In this document: in pieces, positions 33,024 to 44,628 of the stretch | Layout of the letters: each line of letters starts with the position of its first letter | Position numbering within the stretch: position 1 is the stretch's first letter | NCBI RefSeq assembly: GCF_001638985.1 | Contig: NW_017265144.1 | Coordinates: 1,426,001-1,490,000, forward strand | Origin: Phycomyces blakesleeanus NRRL 1555(-) | Taxonomy: Eukaryota > Mucoromycota > Mucoromycetes > Mucorales > Phycomycetaceae | Length of the DNA: 64,000 nt | Reading direction: 5' to 3' | Program-made: the position numbers and the translations under genes | Notes under the pieces: model-generated | The model's database searches: none | The model's input: only the letters and a program-made list of their open reading frames with translations | Told to the model about the DNA's origin: nothing

Positions 33024-34243
33024 TACTATTATTTACTATAATTGAGCTTTGTGAATAATAGAAAGAAGAAGAAGAAGAAGAAGAAGAGAAAATATTGTTT
33101 TTTTATTTTTTTGTTTTTATTTTACTGTCTTGATTCCCATCATTTCATTTCATTTTATATAATGCATAATATACATACTCACAGTATATTGTTCTTTTAG
33201 AATTTCCCGGTGTCTTACCCCTAAAAGAAGTTTTTTGTTTGTTTGTTTGTTGGTTGGTTGGTTGGTTTGTTCTTGATATCTTGTGAAACACAGAAAGGAC
33301 CAAGAAGGTGAGTTTAATACAAGAAATAGATAGATTTAGATAAAATAGATAGATGAACAGTGTAGCTTGTGATAATAATACTAGCAATTCATTCTGTCAG
33401 ACTCCAATAGTAATATAAAGCCAATTGATTCGGTGTATTCAACAGAGGTATCATTTATTATGTATTCTTTTACTTTCTTTTACTTGCTTGTGCTCCATTT
33501 ATTATTACAGTGGCCACAATCCAAGCAAGGGGAGCTCTGGGATAATCTAACTTTGAATAAAGCTGTCGTGGGAAAACGTGATAGCGTGAGAATGTAATAG
33601 TAATAGTAATAATATAAATGTATAAATGTATAAAATATTTTCTGGTTTTAGTTTAGGTTTATTGCCTCAATAAGCTGATAAAGGAATATATATATATATT
33701 CATTTCAAGTAGTATCATATTACTGACTAGATTTTAAGAAATTGTATACATATATATATATATATATATACGTGCTTGCTTGCTTGTTTGTGTGTCTGTG
33801 TGTCTGCGCGATGTGGTGTGGTGTAAGGTATAGTATTAAAGAAGAATAGGCTTTATTTTATTATTATTAAAATACACATACACATACACATACACAAAAA
33901 TGCATATATTATATGACTGTATCTATAGAGTGTTTGTTAATGTATTGGCTTACAAGCCAGAAGAAGAAAAGCTACATTATTAAGAATCATTGAGACCATT
34001 AATACACTCTATACAAATGTTAATATCGGACAGGCCTAATTATTAGACCAATCAGTATTCACTACAAAATCAAAAGAAGAATATATATATCTTATATATA
34101 TATATATATAAATTGTGTGGGCATTGGATAATACTTTACCAAATGCATACACATGTGAAATCTATTGCTTACTCTATTAGACTTGTTGGGATACTCAACA
34201 GTTATTTACCCAAAGAACTAAAGCAAGAAATAAAGGGGGATTT

Positions 34244-34309
34244 TATTAGCATTAGCATTAGCATTAGCATTAGCATTAGCATTAGTATTAGTATTAGTAT
34301 TAGTATTAT
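34244..34309 (+). repeat. hexanucleotide microsatellite (ATTAGC/ATTAGT)n
   Basis: About eleven units of a six-base repeat, the first group ATTAGC and the last group ATTAGT, showing unit-by-unit homogenisation. Confidence 0.9.
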
Positions 34310-34346
34310 TTAAAGAAAAAGAAATGTTGAATTATGTAGATATACA

Positions 34347-34433
34347 TACAGACCTACAGACCTACAGACCTACAGACCTACAGACCTATCTGTATGTATG
34401 TATGTATGCATGTATGCATGCATAAACACATAC

Positions 34434-34484
<51 letters not shown>
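34347..34484 (+). repeat. microsatellite pair: (GACCTACA)n then (AGAC)n
   Basis: Roughly five eight-base units to 34388, then a GTAT/GCAT-rich bridge, then about twelve four-base AGAC units from 34436. Confidence 0.9.
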
Positions 34485-35008
34485 TGCATATGTGCATACA
34501 TTTGGGTGTGCGCATACTTCTTAGATTGCATTTTGGCGGAATCAGAGTTTTTAATATTATTATTTTTTCTTCTTGTTCTTGTTCTTCATTTGTAACATTT
34601 ACTATGTCTTTCTTTATTATTACCATTATTGAATAATAGTAGCCTATCGTACAAAAGAATGAACAACAACTACAGTTATAAAGGATATCTAAAGTTCCAA
34701 TCATATGTACTAATATCTTATAAGCTTATCCGTATTCTGTATACTCAATAGTCCTTGTTTTTTAACTCAGTTTATTTTAAGGGGAAACTGAGGAGTGTAT
34801 ATATATATGTGTGTGTTTGTGTATGTGTGGGGGGTGCTATGGACTTCCACAATCAAAAGTAACTATAACTGTAAAGTAATGTATTTAATATATATATATA
34901 TATATTAAAGAACAACAATAACAGCATGAAGAAGAAGGGGATGAATTGGAGAAACGGATAATGTATGTATATAGAAATATAACAAGCCAAAAAATAAGAA
35001 AGAAATAA

Positions 35009-35010
35009 AA

Positions 35011-35062
<52 letters not shown>

Positions 35063-35075
35063 AGTAGTAGTAGTT

Positions 35076-35117
<42 letters not shown>

Positions 35118-35161
35118 ATAATAATAATAGTAATAGTAATAATAATTATAATAATAATAAT
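35009..35161 (+). repeat. compound microsatellite (TAAA)n(TAG)n(TAA)n
   Basis: Three adjacent simple repeats: about thirteen TAAA units, about eighteen TAG units with one TTG variant, then TAA/TAG-derived units. They lie downstream of the APSES gene. Confidence 0.9.
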
Positions 35162-35313
35162 CCATTGAAACCCCCCTTTTTTTCTATCACAAATTCACAC
35201 TCTCTCGATCTTTCTTTGCTCTCTTATATATATATATATACTTTATTCTTATATATATATATATATTTCATCGGCTTCTCTTTAATTTCATTTCCCCTGC
35301 ATAACATGTATGC

Positions 35314-37991
35314 TCACCATGCCTGTCGTGTAAGGTCTCTTTCATCTTTGTCTTGAATTGGGCGTTGGTAAGTACAAAATGAGGGGCTTGTCTCTTGAGC
35401 AAGTAAGGGGTGTGGCTGTTGCTGTTGTTGCTGCTGTTGCTGCTGTTGCTGCTGTTGCTGCTGTTGCTGCTGTTGCTGCTGTTGATGTTGCTGCTGCTGC
35501 TGCTGCTGCTGCTGTTGTTGGAGATCAGTGTCGCGTGGCAAGCCAGGCGTACCGAGTGGATGGAAGGCGGATGTGTGCAGGATTGCTTTAACGCCAGCGT
35601 AGCGATTATTATTATTATTACTATTATTATTATTATTACTATTACTAGTAATATTTGCTGTAGTCGTAGTCGTGGTAGTAGCAGCAGTTGCAGTAGTAGT
35701 ATTGCTATTATTGCTGCTATTTCCAAACTGTGTGGGTGACAAGTCCGAGCCGGAAGGATAAGTCTTTCCCGGACCATAAAACGGCTCTACTGAATAACGT
35801 CTATCCTTTTTTGCATTGTCCTGCATCAATCCAATATCACCTGCATGATGTTCGGGGCTATACATCGAGAACGCAGAGGGTGCATCGTAGTGTGCCATAC
35901 CACCGCCTGTACTGCTGCTATTGCTGCTACTGTTGTTATTGTTGTTGTTTGAAGATGTAGTGGCAGTAACAGTATTGGAAGCACCAGTGTTTGAATTGAC
36001 ATTTGAGTTGACATTGGTATTGGTATTGGTATTGGTATTGGTATTGGTATTGGCAGTGACATTAACATTGGTATTGTTGTTGGTTGTGTTGAGGGAGGTG
36101 TTGGTGTTACCAGTACTAGCGCTAGATACCGTAGCACCTGTCACAGAAGCACCAGCGACAGTAGAAGAAATAGAAACACCAGTAGAAACAGATGTACCAG
36201 AGGAAGAAGCAGTGCCAGCAGCAGTAGCGGTAGAAGTAGCCGCCGCCGCCGCCGCCGCCGCAGCAGCGGAAGTGTTGGTAGATGTAGTAATATTAGCAGC
36301 ACTGCCGCCACCAGAACTTGTTCCGTTAGCTCCACAAGTGTTGCTATTATTGCTATTATTGGCGCTGTTTCCAGGGGACTGGCTCACGCGATAATCATTA
36401 GGGGTTAAATAGCTTGCTTCACTAGCAGATAGTTCATTCTTGGTGTCTTGAAGTTGACCCGGAAAACTAAGAGGTCTGTGATGGCCTATCAAACAGAAAT
36501 AGATCGATATAGATTCTTTAATTGATTGCTTATTTCTTACCTCGAGACATGGGTACCATTTGTTGCAATGAGCTACCGGTAATTGTATTTGGAGAGCTTG
36601 GGACATGGCTAGTATGAAGAGATGCCGGATAAAGAAGAGCACTGGGATCATCCACAAACAAAGGATAGAGAAGGTCGTAGATCTTGAATTGAGATGCTAA
36701 TGCTTTTGCTCTAGCAAACGTGATCCTATAATATAAAATAAAATAAAATAATAAGAATAAGAATAGTAATTAGTTATCATATGGATATATTAATAATAAT
36801 AATAAAAATAAAAACAACAACAAATAATAAATAAAGAAAACCTTACCAAACACCCTTGAGATGCATTGCGCCCACTTTGACGACCACTCGACCTTTCTCA
36901 TTCTTGAGGATTCCGTCGCGTTTACCTCGAGACATGCCAGCAACATTAAGAAGCTTAGTGCCATTGATCATGTCATTATCTATGTACAGACCCAATTTAT
37001 GAGAATCAGTAAGTAGTATGATTTATTGAGTAGCTGGTGTTCTAGGTGGACTCATTGATAAACGTATTATATACATATTGATATTGATCTTTCTATTCAG
37101 TTATCTTTCTTTTTTATCTATCTCTGTATCTCTATATGTATGCAGGTATGCAAGCCTGCATATATGTGTGTATATGTATTTACCTTGACGTCTGGCTACG
37201 CAGAGACCATTGGCATCTACTTGGTAGCACAAAGTACTCTCATCTTCCCAAAGAGTGGTCGTGAGTTTGCGTTGGCCAAAACTTGGTCTTGGGTAACCTG
37301 GAAATGCAGATGTGGTGTAGGTGTAGGTGCTGGTGTATGATTGATGCTGCTGCTTTTGCTGGGCAGAGATGTACGGATGGTATGGAAGGGCACGTGGGGT
37401 CAGGTAGGATGGAGACTGGACACTCTGGGGTGGGATTGTGGATAGAGCATTTGGTGTAGATGTCATGAGTAGATTTGCTCTTTCAGTGCGCTGAGCCAGC
37501 AGACCATTGGATTGCTGCTGCTGTTGATGGTGCTGTGGTTGTTGATGTGTCTGATGTGTTTGCTGGTGTGGTTGGTGTGGTTGATGTTGTGGTTGGTGCT
37601 GTGGTTGATGATGTTGTGGTTGATGTTGTTGTTGGTGCTGATGTTGATGATGTTGTTGCTGTTGCTGTTGCTGTTGATGTTGATGTTGATGTTGATGTTG
37701 ATGTTGATGATGTTGTTGTTGTTGTTGCTGTTGCTGTTGTTGTTGCTGTTGTTGCTTTGGATCGCTGGTATTATTGAGATTCCAGCCACTTTCGTCGTGC
37801 CAACCTGTGAATTGGGTCGGACCGGAAGACAAGGTTCCGCTCCCTGCATAATAAGATGCACTTGTGGCTCCAGGTCTAGGCTGACTATCGAGAGGTCTGG
37901 TTGGCTGACCGTAAGTGTAGTTTGAGCTTTGTGTGGGTGGTGATATGGCAGGCTGGCCATAAATGTATGGCGGGCTGGAAGATGGGGGCAT
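35314..37991 (-). CDS. stuA: APSES-domain transcription factor, StuA-like, with polyQ tracts
   Basis: Four exons (37991-37184, 36979-36847, 36725-36541, 36485-35314; phases consistent) give 765 residues. The APSES DNA-binding domain spans residues about 245-355: [79 protein letters not shown]. StuA/Efg1/Sok2-type factors control filamentous growth and sporulation. The flanks are low-complexity: a Gln/His tract at residues about 78-163, a Ser/Thr/Asn/Ala-rich middle, and a second Gln tract at about 699-735. A strong pyrimidine-rich acceptor (CTCTTTAG) lies just upstream of the ATG, so a 5' UTR intron is likely. Frames on the plus strand over the repeats are shadows. Confidence 0.93.
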
Positions 37992-40649
37992 TATTGAGAG
38001 TGTAGAGGATCCTAAAGAGAGAGAGAGAAAGATAATGAAATTAAAAAGACTGGTAATAAGAAGAGAAAGGAATAGGATAGAACAATGATAGTCGCGTTAT
38101 ATGATTGAGAACTGTAGAGCACAGACACCATAAGAAAGAAAAAGGTATACTATGCAGGCATCTCTAATTATCCCTTTGTTTTTTTTTGGTTTTACTATTC
38201 TATTCTCTTCTGTTCTTTTCTGTTCCATGTATATATCACACCCCTTTTAACGCTCTATCTATCTATCTATATATCTATCTCTTGCTATTGCTATTTTTTG
38301 TCTATTATATTGAATCTTTATATATATATATATGTATATATATGTATGAATACTAATACTAATACTAATAGTGATAGTATAATGTATATCTGTCAAGGTT
38401 TGCTGAGTATACTTACGGGCAGAATCAAACTCTCCAAAAGATTGATAATAGTATTATTAAGGAATAATAATAATGATGATAATAATAACAGCAATGGGTA
38501 TAGTGTGTGTTTTGTTTGCAATGTGATGTAGTATAGTGCTTGTGAATATGAGTGCTGATATGTGTGTATTCTTATTTAGATGTACTGGACAAGGCTAGTG
38601 CTTTGGTGCTGTGAACAGTTGTTGTTTTTGAGCGTGTAAATGTATGTGTTGTGTCTGTTCCTTTGCGCGCGCAATAGGTTATGAATTTGAGAGGGGGGGT
38701 TTGTTTTGTGGCTGTAGATGTTGTGGGATAGTCTTTTCTTTCTTTGTAAATAAAATAAAATAAGGCCAAGAGTTTATTACGGATATGTTTCGGTTCTTCT
38801 TTTGCTTGAACAAGAGAGAGAGAAATACCTTGGCCTTGCTTCCTGTCTATGCAGAAAGATATATAGATAAGAAAAGAAGAGGAAGAAGAGGAAGAAGCAA
38901 AAAAGAGAAAAGAAAAGAAAAGGAAGCAAAAAATACAACAAGTCAAGAACAAAAAAAAAAGCTTAAACTGAATAAAGGGAATGACGAGTAAGAATAAGAA
39001 TAAGAAATAAGAAAAAAGGCTCAGTCAGTATCTTATTTTGCCTCCTAACCCCTCTTTTTTTTCTCTTTGCTTTGCTTTGCTTTATTTATTTATTTCTATT
39101 TAGATTTCCATAACAAGACTTGTTAGTCATTAGATAAAAAGATATATAAAAGTGTATGAATTTGTGTGTGTAAAATAGAGAAAAGGCTTAAGAAGCAGAA
39201 ATATAGAGTGAGCTTTTATATTGATTCAATATGGACAAAAGTATAGAGCTAGTACAAGATTATGTATTCCATTAGGGTTGCTTTAAAGAAGATGCTAAGA
39301 AAATCGATATTCTTTCTTAAACAAAAAAATTCATGCTTTGTATTTCTGTATAAAACGGATATTATGTATGTGTGTGTATAGACTGCAGAACCATGCAAGA
39401 TGTGTGCTTGTGTGTATACATATATACATATATACATATATACATATATACATATATACATTTTACATTTTACATTTTACATTTTACTTTTATAGATCCC
39501 TAAGTCTAATCCGTAAACAATCCCTAAAATCAAAAATCAAAATACAGATAAAGAAAGATATCTAAAATGTGTTGTTGTAATAAATGACAATTGACTTTTA
39601 TGAATAGTAATGAATATTAATAAAGGTTAATATACAATCAGTACCATAACCATATGTTATTTATGGTTATTTAAAAATGTATATATATATTAACTAACGC
39701 ACAGCAAAGTAAAGCAAAAAATAAAATCTAGTTTAGTCCCAAGGTTTTATCATGAGATTGATGAGTTAGTTTAGGTTGCTACTAATATGCTTTTTATTTT
39801 AATTTTTTGGTCAAGGATTTCATTCCTTTCATCATGACGAACAGCGAAACAGCTGTAGTCATCCTGTGTCTGTCATGTCAGTCTTATTTCCAATACGCAC
39901 ACTACAAACACACTACAAACACACGCACACGCACACGCACATGCACATACAAGCAAGTTATATGGATATGTAGGCAAGTAGGCAAGATATACATACATTT
40001 ATTGACTAAACAGTCTATGTCTATTAGATCTAATGAATTTGAATAGCCTATAGCCACCCCCTTCTTTTTCTTTTATAATCGAATATATATATATATATAT
40101 ATATATCATATCACTCTATAAACCATTGAATACACTAGGACATTTACTTTTATATGTAATATTCACAAGCACAAATATATATATACTATTGCGCATATAA
40201 TATATTACATTGCCAAGTGTTGTCCATGGCCCTACATATAATGCATTGTATCACCAGAACCCTGAAGACCACCAAAAGTCAATCCAAAAAAAGATATCTT
40301 GTCTTGAGTAATGAATATATATATACACATATATACATCTATACGGCACAAGAGTGAAGAGGAAGAGGGGTTGGATCTACTGTGCTTCCCCTTAAAATTT
40401 CCTGCATTAGAAACAAGGGAGCTTTTCTCTCACACACTCACACTCTCTATATTTTTATTTATATATTTCTTTGAACATATTTTGTATACACTACACTACA
40501 CTACACTACACTACATTCACATCATAAACATAATATATACACATGCACTACAAAGACATGAAAATAATAATTTGATATACAATAAAAATAAAAAGAAATC
40601 GTGCATGTTTATAATAAGAGAATTATTACAACTATGAAAGAAAATAAAA

Positions 40650-40688
<39 letters not shown>

Positions 40689-40926
40689 TAACTACAACAA
40701 CAATAGAAACAACTTAAAAGGGGGAGGGGGGAGGGGAAGAGGCAAAAGAGGAGGAGGAGGAGGAGATAAAATAAATAAATAAAGTCAGGACTCCCACCCC
40801 TTTAGTAAATAGAAGAAGAAGAAGAAAGAAAGAAAGAAAAAAGAAAGTTGTAGATTACAACATTGAATGAACTTCTTCTTGTGAAAATAATAATAATAAT
40901 AAAAAGAGAAACAGAAAGAAAGAATA
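37992..40926. other. long intergenic region between APSES and MIT-domain genes
   Basis: Nearly 3 kb between divergently pointing genes with no supported gene. It contains many microsatellites: ATCT/TATA near 38260-38345, TACATA near 39416-39460, TTTTACA near 39460-39490, ACACGC near 39920-39945, ACTAC near 40493-40515 and AACAGC near 40650-40690. A long upstream region is plausible for a developmental regulator. Confidence 0.55.
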
Positions 40927-42574
40927 ATGTCCCTGCCTGCGATTTTACCAGACACAGATCCCAATGTGTCATTGACAACCTCGATTGCAAAGGAAATTCT
41001 CAAGAATGCACTCGAAAAAGCATGTTTTGCTGTTCAATGTGATGCTGCTGGTGAAGTCAATGGTGCAAGGGATGCTTACATTGAGGCACTTGCCCTCCTT
41101 GTCTGTGTATTGCCAACAGTCAGTGGTGACCGTGACCGTGCACGACTTCAGATAATTGTGAGTAAGAGATATTTGTAATATTTTGTGTAATTTACGTAAT
41201 TTGTATAATTTGCGCATTTTGTGTTTGATTTAGCATAATTTTTTTTTGCAAGTCTTTAAATGTGCTACAAATATATATATATATATATATATGCGCCATT
41301 ATTAAATACATACATACATACAAATACGCACACAAAAATAAATATTATTTATATATAGTATGACTTATATCTCGCTCGCCTCGAGTTATTACAAACAGCA
41401 ATTGGTCCAACATCTGATGAAAACCGATTGAGTTGGGTAACACTTCCGGAAGATGACCAGCCAAATCAACAGAATACAACAGCAGAACCTTTGGCTCAGT
41501 CAGAACAACCAATATTGCCACTAGTAGACCTTGTTCAGACAAGATGGGCTCGTCAGGGATCTATAAGTCAGCCTCCAATCAGTCCGCAACCCACCACAAC
41601 CACAGCGACCACAACAACTACTTCCACAACTTCCACTTCCACATCAAGGTCCATGTCAATGTCAACCTCAATGTCAACATCGATTTCCATCTCAGAAACC
41701 TGCAAAGACCTCAAATTGATGTTTGCACTCGAAAAGAGTATCCTTCACGGAGAATTTATTAGCGAAAAGCTATTTCTACCAAAGGCAATCTGGACACAGC
41801 CCAATGTCCGGCTCTCTTCTCTTGACACAAAGATCGCCACCTGTGAAACCCTGTTCTGGAACCTTACTCGGCTCGAGGCAGTCTCGGATCATTCGAATCC
41901 CACTCAAAGCGTACGTCTGTTGGGCGCACTCGAGGAATGGCTTAAGATCCTTCAGGCAAAACTTCCCAAGAAGCTCAGAGAAAAGGCCAAAAAGGAGTGT
42001 GGCGAGACTTCAAAGACTCGTAAGCGCCAATCGATTGTGTCCTGGAGTAGTCATCGGCTCAGTAGATCAATGGCAAAAGTCAATGATACTTTTAGTCTAA
42101 CATCATCGTAAGTTACCCAGATACAGAAAATTATAATTAGAAGAATGACAATAAATTACTGGTCCTATTAGAGAAACCCAATACCAAGTCTATATTGCAT
42201 CCCTTACTCGCCTATTTGACAAGATGCACATCCTAGGTAAGTCCGAGCACTACTTGTACATTGACTAAAAAGAAAAGACTAACCAAACCAAATCAAACCA
42301 AATCAAACCTGATCTCCCTGTTTTTTTTGTTTTACTATTATATGTATTTGTTTATTTACAAATGTTTGAATCATGTGTAGAACAATGGTATAATCATTAT
42401 TCAAGTCAAACACAGACAAGGGTGATTGAAAAGGCCCTAGAAAGACTGCGCAGAATATGCACACTCCTTGGCCTTATCACAGCTGGCTTTGTTCTCCGGG
42501 ATGTATCAGTCTTGCTCGGAAAATGGTTACAGTCTGTAGAAAGTCCAGAACAAGATTATCAACAATCTGAATGA
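40927..42574 (+). CDS. MIT-domain protein
   Basis: Four exons (40927-41157, 41359-42107, 42172-42236, 42381-42574) give 412 residues. The N-terminal 105 residues (AKEILKNALEKACFAVQCDA, GARDAYIEALALLVCV, DRARLQIIYDLYLARLELL) form the three-helix pattern of an MIT domain, which binds ESCRT-III tails in endosomal sorting and cytokinesis. A Ser/Thr-rich linker (residues about 165-195) leads to a C-terminal helical region (about 200-412) with conserved-looking stretches such as LEEWLKILQAKLPKKLREKA and ALERLRRICTLLGLITAGF. The architecture matches fungal MIT proteins of unknown role. Its stop lies 185 bp from that of the convergent arrestin gene. Confidence 0.82.
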
Positions 42575-42759
42575 TTTTTATATATATATATACTGGAATA
42601 TTACTACACAGCACCTGTGTCTGTGTCAGTGTCAGTGTCTGTGTCTGTGTGTGTGTGTAGTAGAGAATTTTCTCTTTTTTTGTTTTTTTGTTTTTTTTTT
42701 ATATTTTGAATAAACCTATAATAATATAACTCGCATTTAATTATCTTTTTTTTTGGCGC

Positions 42760-44628
42760 CTATTGAACCACAAGTCCCCCGTCCTGATCTAGTAGCTCGG
42801 TATAATCCACAGACTCATTGATAACAGAAGCAACTGATCCTGAAGACCGTCTGCGAGATCCCTTGAGTTCACTCTCTGTCATAAAGGGGACCATCAAATG
42901 CCCACTTGCGTCCTGCTGCGCACTAGATGACTCCAGAATAACCTCCTCGTCGGATCTTAGCGAGCCTCCACCACTTCTACTTGCACTTCCTCCTGCTCCT
43001 GCTCCTACTCCTACTCCTACTCCTCTTACTCCTTCTTCTCCTTCTCCTCCAGCTGACCCATATCCTGACCCTAATACCCCCACTTCTGTTCTATCCACCG
43101 GACTCCCTGAATCCCAAAATGAGGACCGATCTGAATGTGGACTTGGAAGTGGCGACTCTGCAGCCCTGATGAAATGTGGCAACTCGTTGTCATCGTCGGT
43201 TGCGGTAGGCATGGCCAGGCTTGGTACTGTAGACCGAGTGAGATAAGAGTCTGGAACGGTGGCTATCAACAAGGGAAGCTGTATGGTTGGGGATGGAGAA
43301 GAGCTGCCGACGACAAACGGGAAAGACCATGTGCTACCTGGTGTAGCCAATGGTAATGTTAGGGTTATTTCGTAGGCTATCTCGAGATATTTTCCAACAT
43401 GGTTCTCGGTCGAAGGAACACAGTTTGAAGGAATCATGAACTGAATGATCGATTGTCGGTCCTGGCTGTGCTTTGGGATCGAGACAAAGAACGTTTCGGA
43501 GTGCAGGGTGTGGTGCTTCTGGCGGAGGGAGTTGAGTATGGGAGCATCTGACGCAAACGTCGGCAGGATCGATGTAGTGGCAATTGAGACGAGAGTGAGC
43601 TGGATTGTGGTTATCTTGTGTTCTGACTGATTAGATGTAGTGAGTTTAATTGTACACATGTCACCTATAAAAATTATTCATTTATATATATATATATATA
43701 TTTAAATGTTAGCATCATTTTTTTTTGCTGTTACTTTTGAATCATAAATACTAATCTTATTATCGATTATGATCGTTAATAAATCATTTACCTGGACAAT
43801 AGGCAGATTTTATCAATTCCGCTGTCATCTCCACATGGGAACCTGCTTTGTCAAAGGTCTGGGATCTCTTGGCTGGCTGGGACGGCATCTGGTTCTCGTC
43901 CAACTGCCCGGAGCTTATTAAAGGGAGGTAAAGCACAGACACAGGTAAGGTGTCTGTGCCAAAAGGTGCTTCTTGGTTGCACTCCAGAGACCCTTGCAGT
44001 ATATAATCAATATAATGGCCAATGCGTGTGTCGTGCATTGACGGAGGATAGTTTATGTGTGGCAATTTGATTGCAAAAAGATACATTGAACTTCCTATAG
44101 GTAATTCTGCACGCTGACCATCTAATATAGATTTTATTTAAAAATAAAATAAAATTACATACATACATACATATTTGATTAATTTTGTGATCCACATACA
44201 TACATACATATATAAATAAATAAATAATCATATACACTTGCCTGTGCGTGCTTTGCCCCAAACATATTCATATACGGAAAATAGGGTTGATTTGGTCTTT
44301 GAGTCGTCCCTTGCTTCACACTTAAATGTCACTCGAATATTATATGCTTGGATAGGTCTATCCAAAGTCAACAGTACAGATCCTAATAACCAACCAACCA
44401 CACAATACAATACAATACAATAAAATACAAAACAAGGCAAAAAGGATAACAGTAACAATAAAAAAGATAATATAGTAAGGAACATGTTCTTTATTTTATT
44501 TTATTTTGTTCTTCACCATTCAAAATGGACCCAGGTCCGAATGCTACTTGTCGCTCATGACTTCCTGAACTGATTGCTAGTTGGAATGAGCGTACAGCAC
44601 TTGATTCTGTAGGTTTACTAAATAGCAT
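42760..44628 (-). CDS. alpha-arrestin-like trafficking adaptor
   Basis: Four exons (44628-44517, 44382-44242, 44121-43792, 43664-42760) give 495 residues. The N-terminal half (LLTLDRPIQAYNIRVTFKCEA, TGLFSVYEYVWG-like block, ELPIGSSMYLFAIKLP, IDYILQGSLE) is an arrestin_N beta sandwich, and the C-terminal half (KITTIQLTLVSIATTSILP, IPSNCVPSTENHVGKYLEIAY) is arrestin_C. Such proteins recruit Rsp5/Nedd4 ubiquitin ligases to plasma membrane transporters. The final 120 residues are a disordered Ser/Gly/Val tail. The second intron has a GC donor (CACAG|GCAAGTG): only this boundary keeps phase 1 into DGQRAELP. Confidence 0.82.

Larger units (their letters stand above)
33024..35313. other. long low-complexity intergenic region
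   Basis: This is the PCK1 upstream region followed by 2 kb of microsatellites and A/T runs. Frames in it follow the repeats (for example YYYYY and ISISIS strings) and are not genes. The main repeat tracts are listed separately. Confidence 0.6.

Noticed and set aside
34436..34484. CRISPR-like array
   Set aside because: Units are 4 bp with no spacers; a plain microsatellite in eukaryotic DNA.
34905..35356. Tyrosine- and isoleucine-rich frames
   Set aside because: They are translations of TAA/TAG and TA microsatellites, not proteins.
35358..36394. Leucine/valine-rich plus-strand frames over the APSES gene
   Set aside because: They are shadows of CAG/CAA and related repeats in the reverse-strand gene.
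37475..37925. Hydrophobic plus-strand frames opposite the first polyQ tract
   Set aside because: They are antisense of the Gln/His repeat; no splice or start support.
42818..43630. Plus-strand frames opposite the arrestin-like gene
   Set aside because: They are antisense of the Ser/Gly-rich tail and arrestin_C region, without splice or start support.
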